This document shows, piece by piece, positions 51,614 through 59,009 of a stretch of DNA of 64,000 nt. A program made the position numbers and the translations under genes. Position 1 is the stretch's first letter. Every line of letters begins with the position of its first letter. Origin of the DNA: Owenweeksia sp048267305 (lineage in GTDB: Bacteria; Bacteroidota; Bacteroidia; Flavobacteriales; Schleiferiaceae); the NCBI GenBank assembly GCA_048267305.1, contig JBLWXT010000004.1, forward strand, positions 124,001 to 188,000, given 5' to 3'. The notes below the pieces were generated by a model. It had not been told where the DNA came from. It was given only the letters and a program-made list of their open reading frames with translations, and did not search any database.

Positions 51614-52321
51614 ATGTCCTTCATCTTTAAAAACAGAAGCCGAAAAAAGGAAATCCTTGATGACTTTGAGTTGCAGGGAAATGACCTTGCTCAAAACCTA
51701 AGGGAATTACAACTGGTTAATTCCAATTTGGGGGGCTACTCCCTTGTTAAGGAAGGAGTGGAGCAAATCATTGAAAAGAAAGGTTTGGCCCAGCAGGTTC
51801 GCATTGCGGATATTGGTTGTGGTGGTGGCGATACTTTAAGGGAACTTTCCAAATGGAGTGCGAAAAAGAATTTCAATTTGGAGTTAACGGGGATTGATGC
51901 CAATGCTAATGCCATCGCTTTCGCGGAAGATCATTCAACAAATTATCCTGAAATAAAATACCGGCAGCTCAATATTTTTTCAGAGGAATTTAAGGCGCTG
52001 GAATACGATATTATCATGTTTAATTTGTTTGTTCATCATTTTGAAGAAAAGCAGATCATTTCGTTTTTAAAGGTTTGTCGAGAGAAGCAGGCTGTAGTCT
52101 TAATCAATGATTTACAGAGATCAGCTGTAGCTTATACCTTGTTCAGGTTTAGCTCCAGAGTTTTTAATTTTTCACGAATAAGCAGACATGATGGTCTCTT
52201 GTCCATACGCAAAGCCTTTACCCGTAAGGATTTGAAAGAGCTAATGATTGCCTCAGGCTTTACCGAATTTTCGATTAAATGGAAATGGGCATTTCGATAT
52301 CAGGTTATAGCATGGTATTAA
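51614..52321 (+). CDS. SAM-dependent methyltransferase
   Basis: A 235-residue class I methyltransferase. The SAM site motif I is RIADIGCGGGDTLREL (about 63-78), motif II LTGIDANANAIAFA, and LEYDIIMFNLFVHHF matches motif IV. The end (FTEFSIKWKWAFRYQVIAWY) is hydrophobic and aromatic. It lies 68 nt before the type III PKS gene in the same direction. By comparison with SrsB-type enzymes in alkylresorcinol operons it could O- or C-methylate the polyketide ring; this is an inference from context. Confidence 0.88.
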   Translation: MSFIFKNRSRKKEILDDFELQGNDLAQNLRELQLVNSNLGGYSLVKEGVEQIIEKKGLAQQVRIADIGCGGGDTLRELSKWSAKKNFNLELTGIDANANAIAFAEDHSTNYPEIKYRQLNIFSEEFKALEYDIIMFNLFVHHFEEKQIISFLKVCREKQAVVLINDLQRSAVAYTLFRFSSRVFNFSRISRHDGLLSIRKAFTRKDLKELMIASGFTEFSIKWKWAFRYQVIAWY

Positions 52322-52389
52322 TTAAAGTTGCAACATTATTTTATAGAACTTTGTTAAGGCCAGCAACTGGTTACTGAAATAAAAGAAAT

Positions 52390-53481
52390 TTGAATTCCAC
52401 CAAAAATACAGAGCGTCTGAAAGGCCCTCAAACCAAGATTCTCGCTACAGCCAAAGCGCTGCCTCCATATACCCGCACCACGGAGGAAATTATTCCGATG
52501 ATTGAGCATTGGTTGCACGATCAGCCCAAGCGATTTGTGGATAAGGTTACCCGCATTTTTAAATATGCGCAGGTAGACAGGCGGTATAGCATTATGGATC
52601 TGGAGGATGTTTTTACCAAAACCTCATTTGAGGATAAAAACCGACACTATGCCACGGAGATGATAAAGCTGTCTCAAGAGGCTCTTCAAAAGGCGCTTGA
52701 TAAGGCAGGACTTGTGCCTACAGATATTGACTATATCATAACTACAAGTTGTACAGGAATAATGATTCCTTCGGTGGATGCCTATCTCATAAATAACCTG
52801 AGGATGCGGCAAGACGTTATCCGTATGCCAATTACGGAAATGGGCTGTGCGGCTGGGGTTTCAGCATTGATTTATACCCATGATTTGCTAAAGGCCAATC
52901 CTGGTAAGCGGGCAGCCATTGTGGCTATGGAATCGCCTACCAGTACTTTTCAGTTGGATGATTACACCATGACCAATATGGTGAGTGCTGCTATTTTTGG
53001 GGATGGCGTGGCAGCAACTATTCTCGGCCCAAATGAGGACAAGGTACTTCCGGTGATAATGGATACCAGTATGTATCACTTTTTTGATGAAACCCATATG
53101 ATGGGTTTTGATCTTACCAACGGAGGCCTGAAGATGGTTTTGGATGTGGAGGTTCCTCAAAAAATTGAAGATCATTTCGAAGATATTTTATTGCCATTTT
53201 TGAATAGGAATGATTTGGAGGTAAAAGATGTGGAGCACTTTATTTTTCATCCGGGAGGAAAGAAGATTGTGAAAATGGTAGAGGAGCTTCTTCATGGAAT
53301 GGATAAAAACATAGATGTAACCAAAGAAGTACTTCGTATTTATGGAAATATGAGTAGCGCCACCGTACTTTATGTTTTAGAGGAATATTTGAATCGAAAC
53401 ATCGCGGAAGGTGAGAAAGGCCTTATGCTGAGCTTTGGTCCGGGCTTTTCCGCACAACGCGTTTTGCTTGAATGGGCTTAG
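52390..53481 (+). CDS. type III polyketide synthase (chalcone/stilbene synthase fold)
   Basis: A 363-residue type III PKS, which loads an acyl starter directly, extends it with malonyl-CoA and cyclises to a resorcinol, phloroglucinol or pyrone. All three catalytic residues are present: Cys153 in MGCAAGVSAL, His287 in FIFHPGGKK and Asn320 in IYGNMSSATVLYVLEEY. The C-terminal GPGFSAQRVLL holds the family GFGPG-like loop. It starts with TTG at 52390; no ATG fits. Neighbours (methyltransferase, FAD oxidoreductase, FabI-, FabZ-, KAS- and ACP-like genes) suggest a dedicated fatty acyl starter. Confidence 0.93.
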   Translation: MNSTKNTERLKGPQTKILATAKALPPYTRTTEEIIPMIEHWLHDQPKRFVDKVTRIFKYAQVDRRYSIMDLEDVFTKTSFEDKNRHYATEMIKLSQEALQKALDKAGLVPTDIDYIITTSCTGIMIPSVDAYLINNLRMRQDVIRMPITEMGCAAGVSALIYTHDLLKANPGKRAAIVAMESPTSTFQLDDYTMTNMVSAAIFGDGVAATILGPNEDKVLPVIMDTSMYHFFDETHMMGFDLTNGGLKMVLDVEVPQKIEDHFEDILLPFLNRNDLEVKDVEHFIFHPGGKKIVKMVEELLHGMDKNIDVTKEVLRIYGNMSSATVLYVLEEYLNRNIAEGEKGLMLSFGPGFSAQRVLLEWA

Positions 53482-53712
53482 ATATTTAAATTCAAATTTT
53501 TAAGAGTCAGGATTTTTAGGACCGGCCTTTCAGAATCTTTGTAGAAAACAAGTAATTTAATTTCAATGAAATGAGAAATCCACGAGTGGAGCAAAGCGGA
53601 ACGGCTTGGATTTCGGGAGAAATTAAAGTGCGTAGTTTTCAAAAAGAAGCTGATAAGCCTTGATTTTTTCTTTCTTTTTTATCAAGAAAAAAGGAAAATT
53701 AAAACATTTATA
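53482..53712. repeat. intergenic hairpin elements between PKS and reductase genes
   Basis: 231 nt without a gene. It contains an inverted pair GAAATCC (53575-53581) / GGATTTC (53608-53614) and a T-rich hairpin with CTTGAT (53659-53664) / ATCAAG (53681-53686), a form I recognise as a common Bacteroidota intergenic element. Transcription of the following genes may be attenuated here. Confidence 0.55.
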
Positions 53713-54531
53713 ATGTTGAAAAAGTGGGCATTAATATTAGGAGGTAGTTCAGGCATAGGCCTCGCCTGTGCTAAAAAGCTTTCTGCAGAAGGCTTTAACC
53801 TGGTTATCCTTTACCGTAGCCGCAAGGCTGAATTGGAGCAGGCGGAGGCCGCTTTTGATGAGATTAGGAAAAACAAGGTGGAGTGCCTTACCTTTAATCA
53901 GGATGGACTTAAGGAAGAGGTGATGCACGAAGTGCTGGATGTTTTGGGGGAGAAGAAAATCAAAATAAGTTTGCTTCTGCATTCCATAGCCAAGGGCAAT
54001 CTGAAGTTAATGGCGCCAATTCCAAATTCTGATCTGTTGCCGGCAGGTTTGCAAAATGCCTTTAAGGACCAAGCCAATTTTTTAAAAGAAGACGACTTTT
54101 TACTTACGGCACAGGCCATGGCTGTGAGCTATTACAACTGGGCCAAGGCCTTGTTGGAAAACGATTTGTTTGCCCAAGAGGGCAGTTGTATTGCTCTTAC
54201 GAGCGAGGGTGGCCGTAAAGCCTGGAGAAATTATGCAGCGGTATCTGCTGCCAAAGCTATGCTGGAAGCCATTAGCAGAAATATGGCATTGGAGTTTGCT
54301 CAACATGGTGTGCGATCCAATATTTTGCAACCCGGGATAACAGACACCACTTCCTTGCGGATGATACCGGGAAGTGACTTTTTGAAGAAACAATCCATAC
54401 AGCGAAACCCTTTTGGGAGGCTTACCACACCTGAAGATGTAGCCAATGTGGTTTATCTGCTTTCGCAGAAGGAGGCCAGTTGGATTAATGGCGCTATTAT
54501 ACCCGTAGATGGCGGAGAATCAATAAGCTAA
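53713..54531 (+). CDS. FabI-type enoyl-ACP reductase-like SDR
   Basis: A 272-residue SDR. The N-terminal LILGGSSGIGLACAKKL is the NAD(P) loop; LLHSIAKGNL resembles the VHSIA motif of FabI; the catalytic pair is Tyr174-x6-Lys181 (YAAVSAAKAM), the FabI spacing, not the YxxxK of FabG. It ends with GAIIPVDGGESIS. It should reduce the enoyl-ACP double bond in a dedicated chain-building step, although a divergent reductase role is possible. It overlaps the dehydratase gene by one base (TAATG), so the two are translationally coupled. Confidence 0.82.
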   Translation: MLKKWALILGGSSGIGLACAKKLSAEGFNLVILYRSRKAELEQAEAAFDEIRKNKVECLTFNQDGLKEEVMHEVLDVLGEKKIKISLLLHSIAKGNLKLMAPIPNSDLLPAGLQNAFKDQANFLKEDDFLLTAQAMAVSYYNWAKALLENDLFAQEGSCIALTSEGGRKAWRNYAAVSAAKAMLEAISRNMALEFAQHGVRSNILQPGITDTTSLRMIPGSDFLKKQSIQRNPFGRLTTPEDVANVVYLLSQKEASWINGAIIPVDGGESIS

Positions 54532-55115
54532 TGGATTTACTTAAAACCATAGTTCAGCAATTGCCCTACAGCCGTCCCTTCCTTTTTGTGGATGAACTGA
54601 CCTCTGTAAATGATAATGGTTGCGAGGGTTTATACACCTTTCGGGAGGATGAATTTTTCTATCAGGGGCACTTTAAAGACAATCCGGTTACACCGGGTGT
54701 AATCCTTACAGAGTGTATGGCGCAGATAGGCCTGGTTTGTTTGGGGAAATATTTGGTTCAATGTTTAAAGTTGAAGGTTGAAGGTTCAAAGTTGAATGTT
54801 GAAGTAGAAAAGTTAAAAGTTAAGGGTTCTGTCACCCTGAGTGCTCCGGCCACAAGCCGCAGTGTATCTAAACCTGGCAAGCAGGAAGCTGTCAGGCTGA
54901 GCGGAGTCGAAGCCTCGAAGGGTGAGACTTCAACTTTCGTCTTCTCCGAATCCAAGGTGCTTTTTGAAAAAGCCGTTTACCCAGGCGAAAAGGTAAAAGT
55001 GGTTTCTCACAAAATATACTGGCGCCTGGGGAAATTGAAATGCCGGGTGGAGATGTTTAATGAAGAAGGAGAGAGGGTTTGTTCAGGGGAATTGAGTGGA
55101 ATTATTAAGATATAA
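54531..55115 (+). CDS. FabZ-like 3-hydroxyacyl-ACP dehydratase with in-frame insertion
   Basis: A 194-residue hotdog protein of the FabZ/FabA type. Residues 1-82 (QQLPYSRPFLFVDELTSV, then GHFKDNPVTPGVILTECMAQIGLV) hold the FabZ helix with catalytic His in GHF and the Glu in LTECMAQ. Residues 141-194 (SKVLFEKAVYPGEKVKVVS, then GKLKCRVEMFNEEG) are the expected C-terminal part. The middle, about 82-140, replaces nothing: it consists of KLKVEGSKLNVEVEKLKVKG-type repeats plus a family R repeat. Usual length is about 140 aa. The frame stays open, so the protein may still fold with a disordered loop. Confidence 0.82.
   Translation: MDLLKTIVQQLPYSRPFLFVDELTSVNDNGCEGLYTFREDEFFYQGHFKDNPVTPGVILTECMAQIGLVCLGKYLVQCLKLKVEGSKLNVEVEKLKVKGSVTLSAPATSRSVSKPGKQEAVRLSGVEASKGETSTFVFSESKVLFEKAVYPGEKVKVVSHKIYWRLGKLKCRVEMFNEEGERVCSGELSGIIKI
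54768..54932. repeat. repeat block inside the dehydratase gene (family R, copy 8)
   Basis: About 165 nt, a multiple of three. The left part is a tandem of TTGAAGGTT/TTGAAxGTT units (54768-54820), the sort of simple repeat usually found between genes. The right part (54831-54925) has GTCACCCTGAGTGCTCCGG and, 58 nt further, GTCAGGCTGAGCGGAGTCGA, the same family as copy 1 at 41413. It splits a conserved enzyme domain without breaking the frame. Confidence 0.8.
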
Positions 55116-55121
55116 TATTTT

Positions 55122-55787
55122 ATGTGGAAGGCATTTGTGCTGTTCGGTTTATTATGGATTTCTCCCGCTGCTAAAATGGAATGTAGTCTTGATTCCAATT
55201 TAGAGATAGATAGAAGGCTTCTTCAAATTAGGAAGGAACTTAATACGACAGATACGTTAATTCTCTATAGGCACTTATCCCACCAACTTGGAATGGCGGC
55301 TTATGCAAAAATTGTTTGGAAAAAAGAAGACGGGCTTTATATAAAAAGGCTTTCTCAAAAAAGTGCAAATGATGAATTGAAAGAATTTGGCTGGGTAAAG
55401 CAGAGGGGTCCTGAGGCACCAATAATCTATCTTAACGCAATTGGAGATTCAAAACAAAATTCTGACACAATTAGTTGGATTATTTCGCATGATGAACTCC
55501 ATACTGTTCTTGTCTATGTTCAAGACTCGCTTATTTACTGTGATATGGTTAGCGAGGGTCCTTATTCAGAAAACAGAAATTTGCCGAGGATGGGGTTCAT
55601 TTTCAGTTTACGAGATCGACATCCGTTTATTGCTTTAAAGTTTAATGTAGATACGGCCTATGGCTTAGGCCCAAAATACTTTTTAAATGGTAAACCAATT
55701 TTTGATGAAGACCCAAAGAAAAATAAGGAGTTGAAAAAAGAGTACAAGCGGGCAATGAGAAAACACAGATTTAGGAGTGAAAAATAG
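55122..55787 (+). CDS. secreted protein of unknown function within the PKS cluster
   Basis: A 221-residue protein with a signal peptide (MWKAFVLFGLLWISPAA). The rest is mixed alpha/beta with a basic C-terminus (KKEYKRAMRKHRFRSEK). I recognise no family. It sits between the dehydratase gene (6 nt gap) and the KAS gene (11-nt overlap), so it is transcribed with the cluster although it has no biosynthetic motif. It may be an insertion tolerated by the operon, or an exported helper. Confidence 0.68.
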   Translation: MWKAFVLFGLLWISPAAKMECSLDSNLEIDRRLLQIRKELNTTDTLILYRHLSHQLGMAAYAKIVWKKEDGLYIKRLSQKSANDELKEFGWVKQRGPEAPIIYLNAIGDSKQNSDTISWIISHDELHTVLVYVQDSLIYCDMVSEGPYSENRNLPRMGFIFSLRDRHPFIALKFNVDTAYGLGPKYFLNGKPIFDEDPKKNKELKKEYKRAMRKHRFRSEK

Positions 55788-57054
55788 AGTAGTAATAACC
55801 GGCTTAGGCGTTGTTGCTCCAAATGGTGTTGGAATCCCTGATTTTGAACGCGCCATTAAGGCGGGTAAGTCCGGGATTGAGTTTATACCTGAGTTGGAGG
55901 AGCTGAACTTTCGTTGTACGGTTGGTGGTGTTCCAAAAATCACTGAGGAATTATTAGCGGCCAATTTTACCGAATTAGAGCTTAAGCGACTTTCGGCTCG
56001 TGGCGTCATCTACGGTATTCTCGCAGGTTTAGAGGCCTGGAAGGATGCTGGCCTTGCTTTCGCGGAAAGCGATGGCGAACCTAATTGGGAGTATGGAACC
56101 GTTTTCGGTGCGGGAATAAGTGGCATCAATACTCTGCGAGATGCTATCTACAGAACAGATGATTTAAAAGTGCGTAAACTGGGTACCACTATGGTGGAGC
56201 AAACCATGCCCAGTGCTATCAGTGCTTTCCTTGGCGGAAAGTTGGGTTTGGGTAATCAGGTTACCACCAATGCTTCGGCTTGCAGCACAGGTACAGAATC
56301 TATTTTAATGGCTTATGAGCGCATAAGGGACGGAAAGGCTACAGTTATGCTGGCGGGGAGTTGTGATGCCGACAGTCCGCATGTATGGGGTGGCTTTGAT
56401 GCCATGCGAGTGCTCAATTACAAAAGCAATGAGCAACCCGAAAAGGCATCCCGACCAATGGCTGCCGATGCCTCGGGATTTATACCAGGAAGTGGTGGCG
56501 GGGCTTTGGTTCTGGAATCTCTGCAATCTGCGAAGGCAAGAGGAGCGAAAATATATGGCGAAATAGCCGGAGGCTTTGTAAACTCAGGTGGACAAAGGGG
56601 AGGGGGCACCATGACTGCTCCAAACTCCATGGGTATTCAAAAATGTATTGAAGGCGCATTGAAGGAAGCTAACCTCAAACCTCAGGATATAGATCTGATT
56701 TCCGGTCATCTTACCTCCACTATGGGTGACGTTCCCGAAATTGCCAATTGGAGCAAGGCTTTAGGGCTGGTTGGTAAGGATTTTCCAAAAGTAAACTCGG
56801 TAAAATCAATGACGGGCCATTGCCTTAGTGCAGCGGGTAGTATAGAGTCTGTGGCTTGTGTGCTGCAACTTTACGGTAATTATATTCATCCCTCCATCAA
56901 TTGTGAAGAGGTTCATCCAAATATTCTTGAAATCATTGATGCCAGCTGTATCCCAAGACAATTGGTAGAGCAGGAAAATACTATCATTGCGAAGTCAAGC
57001 TTTGGGTTTGGCGATGTAAACTCCTGTATCATTTTAAAAAAATATCGTGCATGA
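55777..57054 (+). CDS. beta-ketoacyl-ACP synthase (KAS I/II type)
   Basis: A 425-residue condensing enzyme that elongates acyl-ACP with malonyl-ACP. Starts with GTG at 55777 (MKNRVVITGLGVVAPNG). The catalytic set is complete: Cys169 in NASACSTGTESIL, His311 in SGHLTSTMGDVPE (usually HGTGT), Lys343 and His348 in KSMTGHCLSAAGS. The HGTGT motif is altered to GHLTST, as in secondary KAS enzymes of aryl-polyene and similar pathways, so it is probably dedicated to this cluster. It overlaps the ACP gene by 4 nt (ATGA). Confidence 0.9.
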   Translation: MKNRVVITGLGVVAPNGVGIPDFERAIKAGKSGIEFIPELEELNFRCTVGGVPKITEELLAANFTELELKRLSARGVIYGILAGLEAWKDAGLAFAESDGEPNWEYGTVFGAGISGINTLRDAIYRTDDLKVRKLGTTMVEQTMPSAISAFLGGKLGLGNQVTTNASACSTGTESILMAYERIRDGKATVMLAGSCDADSPHVWGGFDAMRVLNYKSNEQPEKASRPMAADASGFIPGSGGGALVLESLQSAKARGAKIYGEIAGGFVNSGGQRGGGTMTAPNSMGIQKCIEGALKEANLKPQDIDLISGHLTSTMGDVPEIANWSKALGLVGKDFPKVNSVKSMTGHCLSAAGSIESVACVLQLYGNYIHPSINCEEVHPNILEIIDASCIPRQLVEQENTIIAKSSFGFGDVNSCIILKKYRA

Positions 57055-57305
57055 CACGCGAAGAAATAGAACTCAAACTCAAAACTATTATTAAGCCTTA
57101 CGTGCAAAACGCGGAGGCTTTTAACAACCTTAGCCCGGAAACTGATATGCTTCAGGATTTACAGATAAACTCTGCCCATCTTGTAGATGTAATATTGGAT
57201 ATGGAAGAGGAGTTTGATATTGAGATTGATGATGAAACGGCCGAAAAGATGCTAACAGTAGGCGAAGCTATTTCTGCTACCGAAAGGCTAATGGCCGAGA
57301 AGTAG
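57051..57305 (+). CDS. dedicated acyl carrier protein
   Basis: An 84-residue ACP. The phosphopantetheine site is Ser41 in LQINSAHLVDVILDMEEEF, with NSA in place of the usual DSL, followed by the acidic helix DIEIDDETAEKMLTV. It overlaps the KAS gene and is the last clear member of the cluster. It would carry the growing acyl chain that the type III PKS may use as starter after transfer. The altered DSL is a mark of a specialised carrier. Confidence 0.9.
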   Translation: MTREEIELKLKTIIKPYVQNAEAFNNLSPETDMLQDLQINSAHLVDVILDMEEEFDIEIDDETAEKMLTVGEAISATERLMAEK

Positions 57306-57335
57306 GCTGTTGTATATGAATATAAAGTACGGAGG

Positions 57336-57854
57336 ATGAACTTAGAAGAATTAGCCAAATGTGAGCTAGAACTTTATAAAAAAGTATGTTCATTAGAAGG
57401 ATCAATGGAGGAAAAAGATGATCAATTAAAAAAGCTTGGCATTTATAATGAATACACAACAATACATCGCGAGTACGCAAAACAAAGCAAGGACAATATA
57501 GAAGCTCTTAAAAGAGGATTGTTTCTGATTTGGTATTCCATGGTTGAACCTTCCTGTTTTATCGGAATTAAAGAATTAGATCCAGAAGCTGAACGAAAAA
57601 TAATCGATAGCGTTGATAGCCGAATAAAAAGAGGTAACACAGACTATGAATTAGACTGGATGTTGGACTATTACTCTGGTTGGGATTTCGTTTTTGAGCG
57701 GTTCAATAATTACAGGGATTTACAAGGTAGACTTAAAGATGAACTAAAAACTGAATTGCCAACTAGTATTGATAGAGAGGAGATGGAAAAGAGAGGCCAA
57801 ATGGGTCTTTACTGGAACTCATTGGCCATTTTCAGCAAGAGGACAAGCAACTAA
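57336..57854 (+). CDS. hypothetical cytoplasmic protein
   Basis: A 172-residue, charged, soluble, mainly helical protein. A distinctive Trp/Tyr-rich patch (LFLIWYSMVEPSCFIGI, about 67-83; DYELDWMLDYYSGWDFVFERF, about 107-127) suggests a folded core. No family is recognised, although similar small proteins with WYxxVEPxxFxGI-like motifs appear scattered in Bacteroidota as single genes. It follows the ACP gene by 30 nt and could be read with the cluster; nothing ties it to lipid chemistry. Confidence 0.62.
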   Translation: MNLEELAKCELELYKKVCSLEGSMEEKDDQLKKLGIYNEYTTIHREYAKQSKDNIEALKRGLFLIWYSMVEPSCFIGIKELDPEAERKIIDSVDSRIKRGNTDYELDWMLDYYSGWDFVFERFNNYRDLQGRLKDELKTELPTSIDREEMEKRGQMGLYWNSLAIFSKRTSN

Positions 57855-57966
57855 AGGGGTATTGTCTGTGAAGTGATAAAACTCATATAACGTTAAACAA
57901 TGTATTAATTCCATTTCGGCCCCATCCACCTGCATGATATGCCCTAGCTAGGCGCCCCAATCTTAG

Positions 57967-58806
57967 TTAATTGAACGACCTGACCAACCTCACTCCATCA
58001 TCCTCAATAACAATTAGTTTTTGCCTGAAAAGGCCACCAATAGCTTTTTTAAAGGTTTTTTTACTCATCTCCAATCTACGGGAGATTTCGTCCGGATCAC
58101 TTTTGTCGTTTAAATCCAAATACCCATCATGAGATTTTAATATATCCAATATCTTTTGGGCATTTGGCTCTACAGCCGCATAACCGGGCTTTTGAAGGAT
58201 GATATCAATCTTATCGTCTTCGCGGATATTTTTTACATAACCCGTTGTGCGATCTCCAGTAGTTACATTTTTGAAAATTTCATTTTCATAGATCAGTCCC
58301 ATATACTGGTTATCAACAATTACGTTGTAGCCTAATGGGGTTTGCTTACCAATCAACAGCTTCACTTCCTGATCCGGCTTTAGCATGATATCGCGCTTCT
58401 CTACAAAGCTTTCAATCTTGGCGGAGCCCGTTATACGATCGGTCATTTTATCAACGTACACATACACAATGTACCACTGGCCTTCCTGCATGCGGCCTTC
58501 CTGCTCTATAAAGGGTACAAAAAGGTCTTTTTCCAATCCCCAGTCCATAAAGGCCCCGATGCTGGTAACTTGCTTGGCCTTTAAAAATGCAAATTCACCC
58601 ACAATAGCTTTGGGCTTCATAGTGGTGGCAATAGGCCTTTCCTCAGAGTCGAGGTAAATAAAAACCTCTACTTCATCACCTTCCTTGGCGCCTTCGGGCA
58701 CCCACTTTACAGGAAGCAGGACGTCATCGCCATTTTCATCTTCTAAAAAAAAGCCAACACTGGTGTGGCGTACGATGGTGAGGGTATTGTATTTTCCGAG
58801 TTCCAC
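57967..58806 (-). CDS. S1 RNA-binding protein, CvfB family
   Basis: A 279-residue protein of the CvfB family: three S1-like domains followed by a winged helix. Domain 1 has GFFLEDENGDDVLLP (about 18-32), domain 2 FMDWGLEKDLFVP (about 84-96), domain 3 IVDNQYMGLIYENEIF (about 161-176). The C-terminal winged helix reads LDLNDKSDPDEISRRLEMSKKTFKKAIGGLFRQKLI. CvfB influences virulence gene expression in Staphylococcus; the bacteroidal role is unknown, probably RNA-related. The promoter and a palindromic element lie upstream. Confidence 0.88.
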   Translation of the reverse strand: MELGKYNTLTIVRHTSVGFFLEDENGDDVLLPVKWVPEGAKEGDEVEVFIYLDSEERPIATTMKPKAIVGEFAFLKAKQVTSIGAFMDWGLEKDLFVPFIEQEGRMQEGQWYIVYVYVDKMTDRITGSAKIESFVEKRDIMLKPDQEVKLLIGKQTPLGYNVIVDNQYMGLIYENEIFKNVTTGDRTTGYVKNIREDDKIDIILQKPGYAAVEPNAQKILDILKSHDGYLDLNDKSDPDEISRRLEMSKKTFKKAIGGLFRQKLIVIEDDGVRLVRSFN

Positions 58807-58827
58807 GGTGGTTCAATGTTTAATGCC

Positions 58828-58843
58828 TGCCTGCCGGTAGGCA
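58828..58843. repeat. short palindromic element in the cvfB leader
   Basis: TGCCTGCCGGTAGGCA, a 16-nt palindrome with one mismatched pair, beside a simple TTGAA-type repeat (58849-58860) like that inside the dehydratase gene. It would fold in the 5' leader of the CvfB transcript. The gap 58807-59009 has no gene. Confidence 0.6.
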
Positions 58844-58874
58844 TGGGTGAATGTTGAAAGTTCGTTTGGGGTTG

Positions 58875-58904
58875 CAAAGATGGGACGAAAATCTGTCTTT
58901 GCAA
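58875..58904 (-). promoter_or_regulatory. promoter of the CvfB gene
   Basis: On the minus strand, TTG (58902-58904), a 19-nt spacer and CATCTTTG (58875-58882), one mismatch to TAnnTTTG. The start of transcription would be near 58868, giving a leader of about 62 nt that contains the palindrome. Confidence 0.6.
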
Positions 58905-59009
58905 TTAGTAGCAACTAACCGCCCTAGGGCACTAGTTGCAGAAACTGTTTATACTTCAATACACCACGCATTATAAGTGGCACTTCGACTGCTCTAATGT
59001 ATAGTCCAA

